Positions 25,798 to 32,600 of a DNA stretch of 32,600 bases are shown here, piece by piece. The stretch covers positions 1 to 32,600 of the forward strand of contig JAHDBC010000027.1 in assembly GCA_020630595.1 (NCBI GenBank). Reading direction: 5' to 3'. The stretch is from Planktomarina sp. (lineage in GTDB: Bacteria > Pseudomonadota > Alphaproteobacteria > Rhodobacterales > Rhodobacteraceae). The notes below the pieces were generated by a model. The model was not told where the DNA came from. It worked only from the letters and a program-made list of their open reading frames with translations, and did no database searches. Position 1 is the stretch's first letter. Each line of letters opens with the position of its first letter. The position numbers and the translations under genes are program-made.

Positions 25798-26295
25798 ATG
25801 GGGCGCTGGGTTGTGGTTTGCGTGTTCGCCCTGCTGTGCGGGTGCAGCACATCAACCGGACCCTATGCCCCTGCCTCCCTTGGCGCGCCGACCGAAGACG
25901 GGTTGACCATTGGCCACCGCCTGATGGCGGCACACGAATACGAACTTGCCTTGGAAAGTTATACGCGTGCCTTAGGTCAGTTCGGAATGACGACCAAGGT
26001 GGCTGCGGCATTGGGGCACGCCAATCTGTCCTTGGGCCGGCTGGGTCAGGCCGAACCACAATTGCGGCAGGCCACGAAAGGTGCAGATGCGACCCCGGAA
26101 ATGTGGAACAATCTGGGGGTTTTGCTGCTGGAACGCGGCCAATATGCAGAAGCCGCCGGGGTCTTCCGCCGGGCCTTTGCGCTGTCGAATGGCCAGAATG
26201 CAACCATTCAAGCCAATTTGGCGCTGGCCCTATCCAAACGCGATGAAAACCGCTATGATACGGCCAACAATGAAGGGGCAGAACCCTTCCCGTAG
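25798..26295 (+). CDS. TPR lipoprotein, TadD-like (first copy)
   Basis: A 165-residue lipoprotein. A short signal peptide ends in the lipobox L13-C14-G15-C16, so Cys16 is the likely lipidated residue. After a Pro/Ala-rich linker it has about three tetratricopeptide helical repeats ('MAAHEYELALESYTRALGQFG', 'AALGHANLSLGRLGQAEPQLRQA', 'NLGVLLLERGQYAEAAGVFRRAF'). TadD lipoproteins help localise or assemble the secretin. The gene follows tadC by 3 nt. It is followed by a second, longer TPR lipoprotein. The two share only the general TPR plan, so they are probably both TadD-type pilotins with different partners. Confidence 0.88.
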   Translation: MGRWVVVCVFALLCGCSTSTGPYAPASLGAPTEDGLTIGHRLMAAHEYELALESYTRALGQFGMTTKVAAALGHANLSLGRLGQAEPQLRQATKGADATPEMWNNLGVLLLERGQYAEAAGVFRRAFALSNGQNATIQANLALALSKRDENRYDTANNEGAEPFP

Positions 26296-26341
26296 ACGAT
26301 CCCGGCGCAGACCGGGACGGCAGAGCAGGACAAGGACGCAC

Positions 26342-27196
26342 ATGACCATGCGCCGTATCACCACCACAGCAACCGTGGGGCTGATTGCCCTGGCCCTGTC
26401 TGGCTGTCTGCGTCAGGAAGACCCTGCTGAAAAAGCATTGAACGTTATCGATGCGACAAACCTGAATGATGTGATGTTGTCTGCTGCCGATCCCGCAGAG
26501 GCCGTTGCCTATTTTCAACGGTCAACGGCCGAAGATCCCGGGCGCATCGAATTCCGTCGTGGATTGGCCGCATCCCTTGTCCGGGCGAAACGCTATCCCG
26601 AAGCGGCCGCGGCGTGGCAGAATGTGCTGGCCCTGCCCGATGCAACCCACGATGATCGGGTGAATTATGCTGATGCGTTGATCCGCAACGGCAACTGGGG
26701 GGCCGCCGAACAGACCCTAAATCAAGTCCCCCCCACGATCGAAACCTATCGCCGCTACCGTTTGGAAGCGATGGTTGCAGATTCCAAGAAAGATTGGGCA
26801 CGGGCCGACAGTTTTTATCAAACGGCGGCGGGCCTGACCACGACGCCAGCAGGCGTGTTGAACAACTGGGGCTATTCAAATCTAACCCGTGGCAACTTCA
26901 GGCAGGCCGAAACCCTGTTTGGTCAGGCGTTGCAGCATGATCCGTCGCTTTTCACCGCCAAAAACAATCTGGTCATGGCGCGGGGGGCACAGCGGCGTTA
27001 CGAACTGCCGGTCATTCCAATGACCCAGACCGAACGGGCACAATTGCTTCACACCCTTGGACTGACAGCGGTCAAACAGAACGATGTGTCCACGGGCAAA
27101 GCATTGCTGCGCGAAGCGATCGATACCCATCCCCAATATTTCGAAGCTGCAGCACGTTCCCTTGCCGCGCTAGAGGGCACGTCGCAAGGCGGCTGA
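26342..27196 (+). CDS. TPR lipoprotein, TadD-like (second copy)
   Basis: A 284-residue lipoprotein with a clean signal peptide and lipobox L19-S20-G21-C22. The mature part contains multiple TPR units ('VAYFQRSTAEDPGRIEFRRGLAASLVRAKRYPEAAAAWQ', split here across two repeats; 'NNWGYSNLTRGNFRQAETLFGQALQHDPS'; a final 'LHTLGLTAVKQNDVSTGKALLREAIDTHP'). The ATG at 26342 is chosen for the AAGGAC site and the signal peptide start; the frame is open upstream to 26081, but that part overlaps the previous gene. It is separated from the prepilin peptidase by 3 nt. Confidence 0.88.
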   Translation: MTMRRITTTATVGLIALALSGCLRQEDPAEKALNVIDATNLNDVMLSAADPAEAVAYFQRSTAEDPGRIEFRRGLAASLVRAKRYPEAAAAWQNVLALPDATHDDRVNYADALIRNGNWGAAEQTLNQVPPTIETYRRYRLEAMVADSKKDWARADSFYQTAAGLTTTPAGVLNNWGYSNLTRGNFRQAETLFGQALQHDPSLFTAKNNLVMARGAQRRYELPVIPMTQTERAQLLHTLGLTAVKQNDVSTGKALLREAIDTHPQYFEAAARSLAALEGTSQGG

Positions 27197-27199
27197 CCC

Positions 27200-27694
27200 A
27201 TGAATGTGTTGACCCCCTTTGCGGCGCAGATGTTTTTGGTTCCGATGGTGCCACTGTGCCTGTTCGTCATGTGGGATGATTTGGCCCACCTGCGCATTCG
27301 CAACACAGTTGTTCTGATCACCCTTGGCAGTTTTGTTGCCGTGGGGCTGTGGGTCCTGCCATGGACCTATGTGGCTGTGCAGCTTGCCATTGCGGCCGCG
27401 GTTCTGGTGTTCACGTTCGGGCTGTTTGCAGCTGGGGTTATGGGGGGCGGCGATGCCAAATATATTGCCGCAATCGTTCCCTTTATCGACTGGAAACCGG
27501 ACTGGGCGTTGGCCGTGATCCTGTTTTGCGCATCAACGGTGGGATGTCTTGTCTTGCACCGCGTTGCGCGTGCGTTGGGCGCGGCCCGGCTGGCACCCAA
27601 TTGGGCAAGCTGGACCAGTGGAAAACGGTTCCCGCTTGGGTTTCCATTGGGGGTGATGATGCTGGCCTATCTTGGAATAGCTGCGCTTAGCTGA
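27200..27694 (+). CDS. cpaA: Prepilin peptidase CpaA/TadV (A24 family)
   Basis: A 164-residue inner-membrane aspartic protease that removes the pilin leader. Several hydrophobic helices are visible. The first catalytic Asp is in 'MWDDLAHLRIRN' (residue 26 or 27), and the second is Asp85 in 'GVMGGGDAKY', matching the GxGD signature. It lacks the N-methylation domain of PilD, as is usual for this family. It ends the tad operon here. Its substrate is presumably the pilin at 17758. The last 8 nt overlap tail-to-tail with the pdeM gene on the other strand. Confidence 0.93.
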   Translation: MNVLTPFAAQMFLVPMVPLCLFVMWDDLAHLRIRNTVVLITLGSFVAVGLWVLPWTYVAVQLAIAAAVLVFTFGLFAAGVMGGGDAKYIAAIVPFIDWKPDWALAVILFCASTVGCLVLHRVARALGAARLAPNWASWTSGKRFPLGFPLGVMMLAYLGIAALS

Positions 27695-28373
27695 CGCGCT
27701 GTTGTGCGGCCCGTGGCATGGGCAACCGATGCTGTGATGTTCCAGCCAAAATCACCTGTGCCCCCGGTCCCATCAACGATTGCAAAGCACCATGTGTCAG
27801 GCACAGCCCACCGGTATAGGTGCCATAGGCAGGCAAGATAAGACGCCGTGCGTCAAACAAAAAACAGGGGCGCGAAATCAACTTGCCCCGGACCGGCAGC
27901 CGCAATTTCGGGTGATAGTGGCCGCTGATCTCTGCCTGCAAATGCGGGTCAGCGATATGGCGAAACGTCAGCCCGTCCACTGTGTGTTCCGCCCGGTGGT
28001 GCCCCCCCAAAGACAGGGGCGCAGGATCGTGATTGCCTTCGATCCATGTCCAGTCCCGCCCGGACTGAAGGGTTAGGATCCAGTCGCGGTTTTTGGGATC
28101 CAGGTTTGCACTGGACGCCATATCATCAAAACTGTCACCCAGACAGATCACCTGTCTGGCCCCAGTTGTTGCGATGTCCGTTTCCAGTCGCAACAGCGTG
28201 TCATAGGTTTCATAGGGCGGCACCATCGTGCCCGTCCGTCGGGCGATCCGATCAGATTTTCCCAAATGAAGGTCAGACACGACAAGCAGATCGTGCGCCG
28301 CCCACCACAGCGCCCCCGATGGCAGGGCCGTCAGGGTGGCACCGGAAAATTCAAATTCGCAACCGTTGTTCAT
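27687..28373 (-). CDS. pdeM: Ligase-associated DNA-damage-response endonuclease PdeM
   Basis: A 228-residue metallophosphoesterase. The metal-binding motifs are in order: D34-x-H36 in 'VVSDLHLGKS', D80 in 'CLGDSFDD', N114/H115 in 'EGNHDP', and H152/H154 in 'ISGHYHPKL'. This is the calcineurin-like nuclease found with Lhr-type helicases and repair ligases in DNA damage operons. The ATG at 28373 is chosen because it starts the family's short N-terminus before 'FSGATLTALPSGALWW'; the frame extends to 28493 but overlaps the helicase gene there. It follows the helicase gene by 82 nt on the same strand. No ligase or exonuclease partner lies in this window. Confidence 0.92.
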   Translation of the reverse strand: MNNGCEFEFSGATLTALPSGALWWAAHDLLVVSDLHLGKSDRIARRTGTMVPPYETYDTLLRLETDIATTGARQVICLGDSFDDMASSANLDPKNRDWILTLQSGRDWTWIEGNHDPAPLSLGGHHRAEHTVDGLTFRHIADPHLQAEISGHYHPKLRLPVRGKLISRPCFLFDARRLILPAYGTYTGGLCLTHGALQSLMGPGAQVILAGTSQHRLPMPRAAQQRVS

Positions 28374-28455
28374 ATTTTGTTCATGGCAGAACGGCGGGTG
28401 ATTTGGCAAGGGGCGGTTGCAATGTCGACGGGTGCCCTGATGCATCACGGCACGT

Positions 28456-30894
28456 TTAGAACGGCACAGCCCATCGTTTCGGTTTGTCCACATCGGCCAA
28501 CCCCGATGCCACCATCAACCGTTCGGTTTCTTCGGCAAGCAGCCGTTCTTCCGCCATGCCTTTGATCGGAACCCTGCCGGGTTCCAAAAACAACGGCGCG
28601 GCCATTGGGGTCAAACGGTCCAAAACAACGTGATCAATGCGACCTTCGATCCGGTCCACCATTTCTTCGATGCGACCGAAATCAACCAAGCCGCGCAACG
28701 CTTCTTCGCGGGTGATCTGCATCAGCACATGGTCAGGATCGTATTTCAACAGCGTGTCATACAGAATATCAGACGACATCGTCGCCTGACGTCCGGTTTT
28801 GCGATTAGACGGCAGATTGCGTTCGATCAATCCTGCAATATGGGCAGACGCCTTGAACGTGCGTTTCATGACTGCATTGCCGGACAACCATTTTTCCAAC
28901 CCTTCTCGCAGCCCGTCACGGCTGAATAGCGGCGCGGGGTCCAACACCGGATCCAACGACCAGACCAAGATCGCGTAATCCGTAGCCACAAACCCCATGG
29001 GTGACAGCCCCTGTTCTTCCATGCGTTGGGTCACCAACAGACCAAGGGTCTGCATCGCGTTCCGCCCCGCAAACCCATATACAACCGTCTGCGCGCGCCC
29101 GTCGTGGGGAAAGCTTTCGACCAGCAGCCGGTCCGCCTTTGGCATGAAACTGACCTGTTTTTGCAGCTTCAGCCAATCACGGGTGTGATCAGGCAGGTCA
29201 GGCCAATCATCCTGCTGCATCATGTTCAGAATGCGATGCGTCAACTGGGTTGAGGTTGCAAATTTTGTTCCCAGAAACGTGGCGATCTTGGGCTTGTCAG
29301 ATGCGCGGCGGGTCACTTCCACCGTCATTTCACGCAGCCCTTCATAGCGCACAATCTGCCCGCCAATCAGGAACGTATCCCCCGGCGTCAGGGTCGCGGC
29401 AAACCCTTCTTCCACTTCGCCAAGGGGTTTGCCCCCACCCCGATTTTTCAATCGCACCTTTAGCGTATCCGTATCCTGAATGGTGCCGATATTCATGCGA
29501 ATACGTTGCGCCGCCCGGGGATCACGCAACTGCCACATGCCGTCTGGGCGTTGTAACAGCCGCTGCCAGCGATCATAGGCCCGCAAGGCGTATCCCCCGG
29601 TCGCGCAAAATTCCAGACAATCGTCAAATGCCTTGCGTGACAGCCCCGCATAGGCCCCTGCCGTGGTCATCTGATCAAACAAATCATCTGCGTGAAACGG
29701 TCCGGCGCATGCTGCAATCAAGATATGTTGGCACAACACATCACGTGGGCCGCTGCCGCGATCATCGCCATCCAGATCATGGGCTTTCACGGCGGCAAGG
29801 GCTGCAACACATTCGATCACTTCAAACCTGTTGGCCGGCACCAACAGCGCCTTTGACGGCGCGTTGTAGCGGTGGTTCGCACGGCCAATACGTTGCACCA
29901 GCCGCTTTACATTTTTGGGCGCACCAATCTGGATCACCAGATCCACATCGCCCCAGTCGATGCCCAAATCCAGCGATCCGGTGCAGACAATCGCCTTTAG
30001 CGTACCGTCCACCATCGCCTGTTCGACCTTCTGGCGCTGTTCTTTGGACAGCGATCCATGGTGAATGCCAATCGGTAGGCTGTCTGAATTGGCAAGCCAC
30101 AGATTATGGAAAAACAATTCCGCCTGCGCGCGCGTGTTGTGAAAGATAAGTGTGGTTTTATGTTTGCGAACTTCGTCTAAAACCGCAGGAATGGCGTATT
30201 TCGCACCGCCCCCGGACCATGGCGGGGGTTCATCAATTTGCAGCATTTGAATATCGGGCGGTGGTCCGGGATCCGCATGCACAATGTCACATGGGTTGGG
30301 ATGGGCCGCTAAAAAACGCGCAATGGCATCGGGATCTTCGACCGTGGCAGACAGCCCAATCCGCCGCATATCGGGGCACATTCGTTGCAACGCAGCAAGG
30401 GCAAGCATCAATTGGTCGCCGCGTTTGCTTTCGCTTAGGGCATGGATTTCATCTACAATGACCCGTTGCACCCCCCGAAACATGCGCGGCGCATCTTCGT
30501 AACTGGTCAGCAGGGCAAGGCTTTCGGGCGTGGTCAACAGAATGTGGGGTGGATCGACGCGCTGGCGCTTTTTCTGGGTTTGTGTTGTGTCACCGGTGCG
30601 ATCTTCAATCCTGATATCCAGCCCAATTTCGTCGACCGGTGTCCGCAGATTGCGTTTGATGTCTGCGGCCAACGCTTTGAGGGGTGACACATACAGCGTG
30701 TGCAGCCCATCGTGTGGGGCCGATGCCAATTCGGCCAGCGTTGGCAAAAAACCCGCCAGCGTCTTTCCCCCGCCGGTTGGTGCGATCAGCAGTGTGGTTG
30801 GATTTTCGGCCCGATCCAGCATGGCCTGCTGGTGTGGATGAACCGACCATCCTTTGGTGGTGAACCAGTCCGTTATTTTTGCAGGCAATTCCAT
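28456..30894 (-). CDS. Ligase-associated Lhr-like DEXH-box DNA helicase
   Basis: An 812-residue superfamily-2 helicase of the Lhr-like type that goes with PdeM, a presumed 3'-5' DNA translocase in repair. Walker A 'PTGGGKT' is at residues 39-45, the DEIH box at 148-151 in 'RVIVDEIHALSES', and motif III is 'IGLSATV'. The second RecA domain has 'GSLDLGIDWGDVDLVIQIG' and motif VI 'RLVQRIGRANHR'. The C-terminal third is the Lhr winged-helix and DUF4297-free tail typical of the shorter Lhr core form. The ATG at 30894 begins 'MELPAKITDWF', at the usual place before the helicase core; upstream in-frame sequence is not typical. A perfect palindrome lies 15-46 nt upstream of the start. Confidence 0.92.
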   Translation of the reverse strand: MELPAKITDWFTTKGWSVHPHQQAMLDRAENPTTLLIAPTGGGKTLAGFLPTLAELASAPHDGLHTLYVSPLKALAADIKRNLRTPVDEIGLDIRIEDRTGDTTQTQKKRQRVDPPHILLTTPESLALLTSYEDAPRMFRGVQRVIVDEIHALSESKRGDQLMLALAALQRMCPDMRRIGLSATVEDPDAIARFLAAHPNPCDIVHADPGPPPDIQMLQIDEPPPWSGGGAKYAIPAVLDEVRKHKTTLIFHNTRAQAELFFHNLWLANSDSLPIGIHHGSLSKEQRQKVEQAMVDGTLKAIVCTGSLDLGIDWGDVDLVIQIGAPKNVKRLVQRIGRANHRYNAPSKALLVPANRFEVIECVAALAAVKAHDLDGDDRGSGPRDVLCQHILIAACAGPFHADDLFDQMTTAGAYAGLSRKAFDDCLEFCATGGYALRAYDRWQRLLQRPDGMWQLRDPRAAQRIRMNIGTIQDTDTLKVRLKNRGGGKPLGEVEEGFAATLTPGDTFLIGGQIVRYEGLREMTVEVTRRASDKPKIATFLGTKFATSTQLTHRILNMMQQDDWPDLPDHTRDWLKLQKQVSFMPKADRLLVESFPHDGRAQTVVYGFAGRNAMQTLGLLVTQRMEEQGLSPMGFVATDYAILVWSLDPVLDPAPLFSRDGLREGLEKWLSGNAVMKRTFKASAHIAGLIERNLPSNRKTGRQATMSSDILYDTLLKYDPDHVLMQITREEALRGLVDFGRIEEMVDRIEGRIDHVVLDRLTPMAAPLFLEPGRVPIKGMAEERLLAEETERLMVASGLADVDKPKRWAVPF

Positions 30895-30908
30895 AGGGCA
30901 CAAATAGC

Positions 30909-30940
30909 ACGCCCCGGCGGTTTCGAAACCGCCGGGGCGT
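30909..30940. terminator. Perfect 32-bp palindrome between folD and the helicase gene
   Basis: ACGCCCCGGCGGTTTC (30909-30924) is followed directly by its exact reverse complement (30925-30940). On the minus strand it starts 49 nt after the folD stop and ends 15 nt before the helicase ATG. As RNA it is a very stable hairpin, but no T-tract follows on either strand. It may be a terminator, an mRNA-stabilising element or a protein-binding site. Confidence 0.6.
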
Positions 30941-30988
30941 TGGAATTCCAAAATTGGTTTGGGTCTTTGCGCCCTGTCCCAACCCGGC

Positions 30989-31891
30989 CTAAGCGGTCAG
31001 CCCAGTCGGTTCAGGAAGATCATGGGCCCGGCAGGCTGCAGTCAGCGTGTTGGCCAGCAGGCAGGCAATGGTCATTGGCCCAACACCACCGGGCACTGGG
31101 GTGATGCCGGCCGCCACTTTGGCTGCGCTTTCGTAGTGCACGTCGCCCAACAGTTTGGTTTTGCCGGGCTTATCTGGGTGCGGAATGCGGGTGATGCCGA
31201 CGTCGATCACGGTGGCCCCCGGTTTGACCCAATCGCCCTGCACCATTTCCGCGCGGCCTACGGCGGCAACCAGAATGTCGGCGCGTTTGCAAACCTCTGC
31301 CAAATCCTGGGTGCGGCTGTGTGCGATGGTCACTGTGCAGTTTTCTTTCAACAGCAGCTGGCCCATCGGTTTGCCAAACAGGTTCGACCGGCCAATGACC
31401 ACGGCGTTCTTGCCAGACATATTGCCCAACTGGTCGCGCAGCAACATCAAGCAGCCCAGCGGCGTACACGACACCAGACCCTTTTCCCCAGACGCCAGAA
31501 GCCCTGCGTTCACAACGCTTAGCCCATCCACGTCTTTGTTCGGGTCAATGCGCGCCACCACCCGGCGTTCGTCCAGATGATCCGGCACCGGGAATTGGCA
31601 CAGGATGCCATGCACGGTTGGATCAGCGTTTAACTGATCGATGACAGCAAACAGATCTTCTTCCGACACATCGGCGGGCAATTTGTGTTCAAACGACGCC
31701 ATGCCGACTTCGACGGTTTGGCGATGTTTGGCGGCCACATATACCTCTGACGCGGGATCTTCGCCCACCAAGATCACTGCAAGGCCCACGGTTATCCCGT
31801 TTTCCTCTTTCAGGCGCGCGACATGTTCGGCCACTTGACCACGGACATCCGCCGCAAAGGCTTTGCCGTCAATTTTGTTATCCGTCATCAT
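30989..31891 (-). CDS. folD: Bifunctional methylene-THF dehydrogenase/cyclohydrolase
   Basis: FolD interconverts 5,10-methylene-, methenyl- and 10-formyl-tetrahydrofolate with NADP, supplying or oxidising one-carbon units in the cytoplasm. The 300-residue protein shows catalytic Tyr51 and Lys55 in '[11 protein letters not shown]', '[12 protein letters not shown]', '[14 protein letters not shown]', the cofactor motif '[12 protein letters not shown]' and the C-terminal '[14 protein letters not shown]'. The start is MM at 31891 with AAGGGG upstream at good spacing. It lies 182 nt downstream of the fhs stop on the same strand. FolD and formate-THF ligase act in sequence, so the pairing gives a formate-to-methylene-THF route or its reverse. 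Confidence 0.96.
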   Translation of the reverse strand: MMTDNKIDGKAFAADVRGQVAEHVARLKEENGITVGLAVILVGEDPASEVYVAAKHRQTVEVGMASFEHKLPADVSEEDLFAVIDQLNADPTVHGILCQFPVPDHLDERRVVARIDPNKDVDGLSVVNAGLLASGEKGLVSCTPLGCLMLLRDQLGNMSGKNAVVIGRSNLFGKPMGQLLLKENCTVTIAHSRTQDLAEVCKRADILVAAVGRAEMVQGDWVKPGATVIDVGITRIPHPDKPGKTKLLGDVHYESAAKVAAGITPVPGGVGPMTIACLLANTLTAACRAHDLPEPTGLTA

Positions 31892-31989
31892 TTTTCCCCT
31901 TCTTTGTGCCGGAACATGCGTCAGGGCTCACCCAAAGATCACCAACATCCGTGGTTTCCCAAATGCTCCGGCCGCAGGTGCTCCCTTTG

Positions 31990-32069
31990 GTAGGTTGCGC
32001 CCACCCTACATGGTTCATGCAGGATGGGTGCCAAAGCGTATTTAGCTCGCTGAGTGCGAGCAATCCTAC
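31990..32069. repeat. 80-bp MITE-like element with 9-10 bp terminal inverted repeats
   Basis: GTAGGTTGC at 31990-31998 and GCAATCCTAC at 32060-32069 are inverted copies differing by one base (GTAGG(A)TTGC). They enclose a stretch with two further hairpins: GTAGG...CCTAC near 31990-32009, and GCTCGC/GCGAGC at 32045-32061. It fills the central part of the folD-fhs gap. No transposase is present and no target duplication was confirmed. Confidence 0.35.
32045..32061 (-). terminator. Stem-loop downstream of fhs, possible weak terminator
   Basis: GCTCGC (32045-32050) and GCGAGC (32056-32061) form a 6-bp stem with a 5-nt loop, 12 nt beyond the fhs stop on the minus strand. The sequence after it (TAAATACG) is AT-rich but not a T-tract, so termination would be weak. 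It may be part of the MITE-like element. Confidence 0.35.
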
Positions 32070-32073
32070 TCAG

Positions 32074-32600
32074 CTAGAACAGACCTTCGATTTCGCCTGC
32101 GTCGTTCAGCATGATGGTTTCTGCCGCTGGTTTGCGCGGCAGACCCGGCATGGTCATGATTTCACCGCAAACCGCAACCACGAACCCGGCACCGGCAGAC
32201 AAGCGAACTTCGCGAACCGGAATGTCGAACCCGGTGGGTGCGCCACGTTGACCGGGGTCAGTGCTGAACGAATACTGGGTCTTGGCCATGCAAACCGGCA
32301 GATTGCCGTAGCCTTGGTCTTCCCAGATTTTCAGCTGGTCCAGGATTTTCTTGTCCATCGTTGCACCGTCTGCGCGATAGATCTTTGTCGCTATGGTGTT
32401 GATTTTGTCAGCCAAGGACATGTCATCGTTGTACAATGTCTGGAAGTTGGCTTCGCCACGGTCGATCACCTCGACCACTTTGCGGGCCAGATCAGCAGAT
32501 CCTTCGGACCCCAGTTCCCAGTGGCGTGACAACACGGCCTCTGCGCCTTGGGATGCGACGTAATCTTTCACGGCCTGCACTTCGGCGTCTGTGTCGGTGA
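32074..32600 (-). CDS. fhs: Formate--tetrahydrofolate ligase, C-terminal part
   Basis: The frame runs off the right edge of the window, so only about the last 175 residues are visible. Fhs condenses formate with THF using ATP to give 10-formyl-THF, which the neighbouring FolD can convert further. Landmarks of the C-terminus are '[17 protein letters not shown]', '[16 protein letters not shown]' and '[38 protein letters not shown]', which together are diagnostic of this enzyme (written here in pieces of the conserved region). The stop is TAG at 32074. The visible GTG near 32580 is internal. Confidence 0.95.
   Translation of the reverse strand, partial: TDTDAEVQAVKDYVASQGAEAVLSRHWELGSEGSADLARKVVEVIDRGEANFQTLYNDDMSLADKINTIATKIYRADGATMDKKILDQLKIWEDQGYGNLPVCMAKTQYSFSTDPGQRGAPTGFDIPVREVRLSAGAGFVVAVCGEIMTMPGLPRKPAAETIMLNDAGEIEGLF

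Noticed and set aside
29250-30149. 299-codon plus-strand frame inside the helicase gene
   Set aside because: Antisense to conserved helicase motifs, with Pro/Arg/His-rich shadow composition.

Overview
This window looks like chromosomal DNA from an alphaproteobacterium of the Rhodobacterales (Roseobacter group). That placement is inferred from the set of genes: purA next to a DUF2842 gene, a Gly-rich SecG beside CTP synthase, a compact tad/cpa pilus locus with an 'AVTVDW'-type Flp pilin, gamma-glutamyl amine catabolism genes, and fhs next to folD. By eye the DNA is moderately GC-rich, and glutamate is written almost always as GAA rather than GAG. I see no tRNA or rRNA gene, IS element, prophage or CRISPR array.

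Layout. (1) 1-5679, core metabolism: the 3' end of a long acidic low-complexity protein that opens with a (GAAGCC)8 repeat; a minus-strand purA-DUF2842 pair; a small membrane protein; secG; pyrG. (2) 5882-7507, an accessory trio: two tandem TerB-like proteins of 145 and 144 aa, then a PhnD-like binding protein with no signal peptide, coupled by a GTGA overlap. (3) 7584-16647, a polar amino-acid/amine ABC transporter and a gamma-glutamylation module. The ATPase and binding protein are separated from the two permeases by an oppositely oriented DadA-type FAD oxidoreductase. The permeases run through ATGA overlaps into a first glutamine synthetase-like ligase, followed by a class I glutamine amidotransferase, a second ligase and a PuuB-like FAD oxidase. 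The likely chemistry is import of an amine or basic amino acid, glutamylation, oxidation and release of glutamate. The substrate cannot be read from sequence, and PuuC- and PuuE-like partners are absent here.

(4) 16650-27694, a lytic transglycosylase on the minus strand, then a tad/cpa locus: Flp pilin, CpaB, CpaC secretin, OmpA-family protein, CpaE, CpaF, TadB, TadC, two TPR lipoproteins and the prepilin peptidase. No TadE/TadF/TadG genes are present. Two internal stem-loops, one after the pilin and one between the OmpA gene and cpaE, may set the ratio of structural to machinery subunits. (5) 27687-32600, minus strand: PdeM nuclease and Lhr-like helicase (a DNA-repair pair), folD, and the C-terminal end of fhs (one-carbon folate metabolism).

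The points most worth a second look are the two-ligase glutamylation cluster with its split transporter, the unusual pilin and its leader and operator-like palindrome, iteron-like repeats before cpaC, a perfect 32-bp palindrome before the helicase, and an 80-bp MITE-like element between folD and fhs. Family assignments come from motif recognition by reading. No database search was run.
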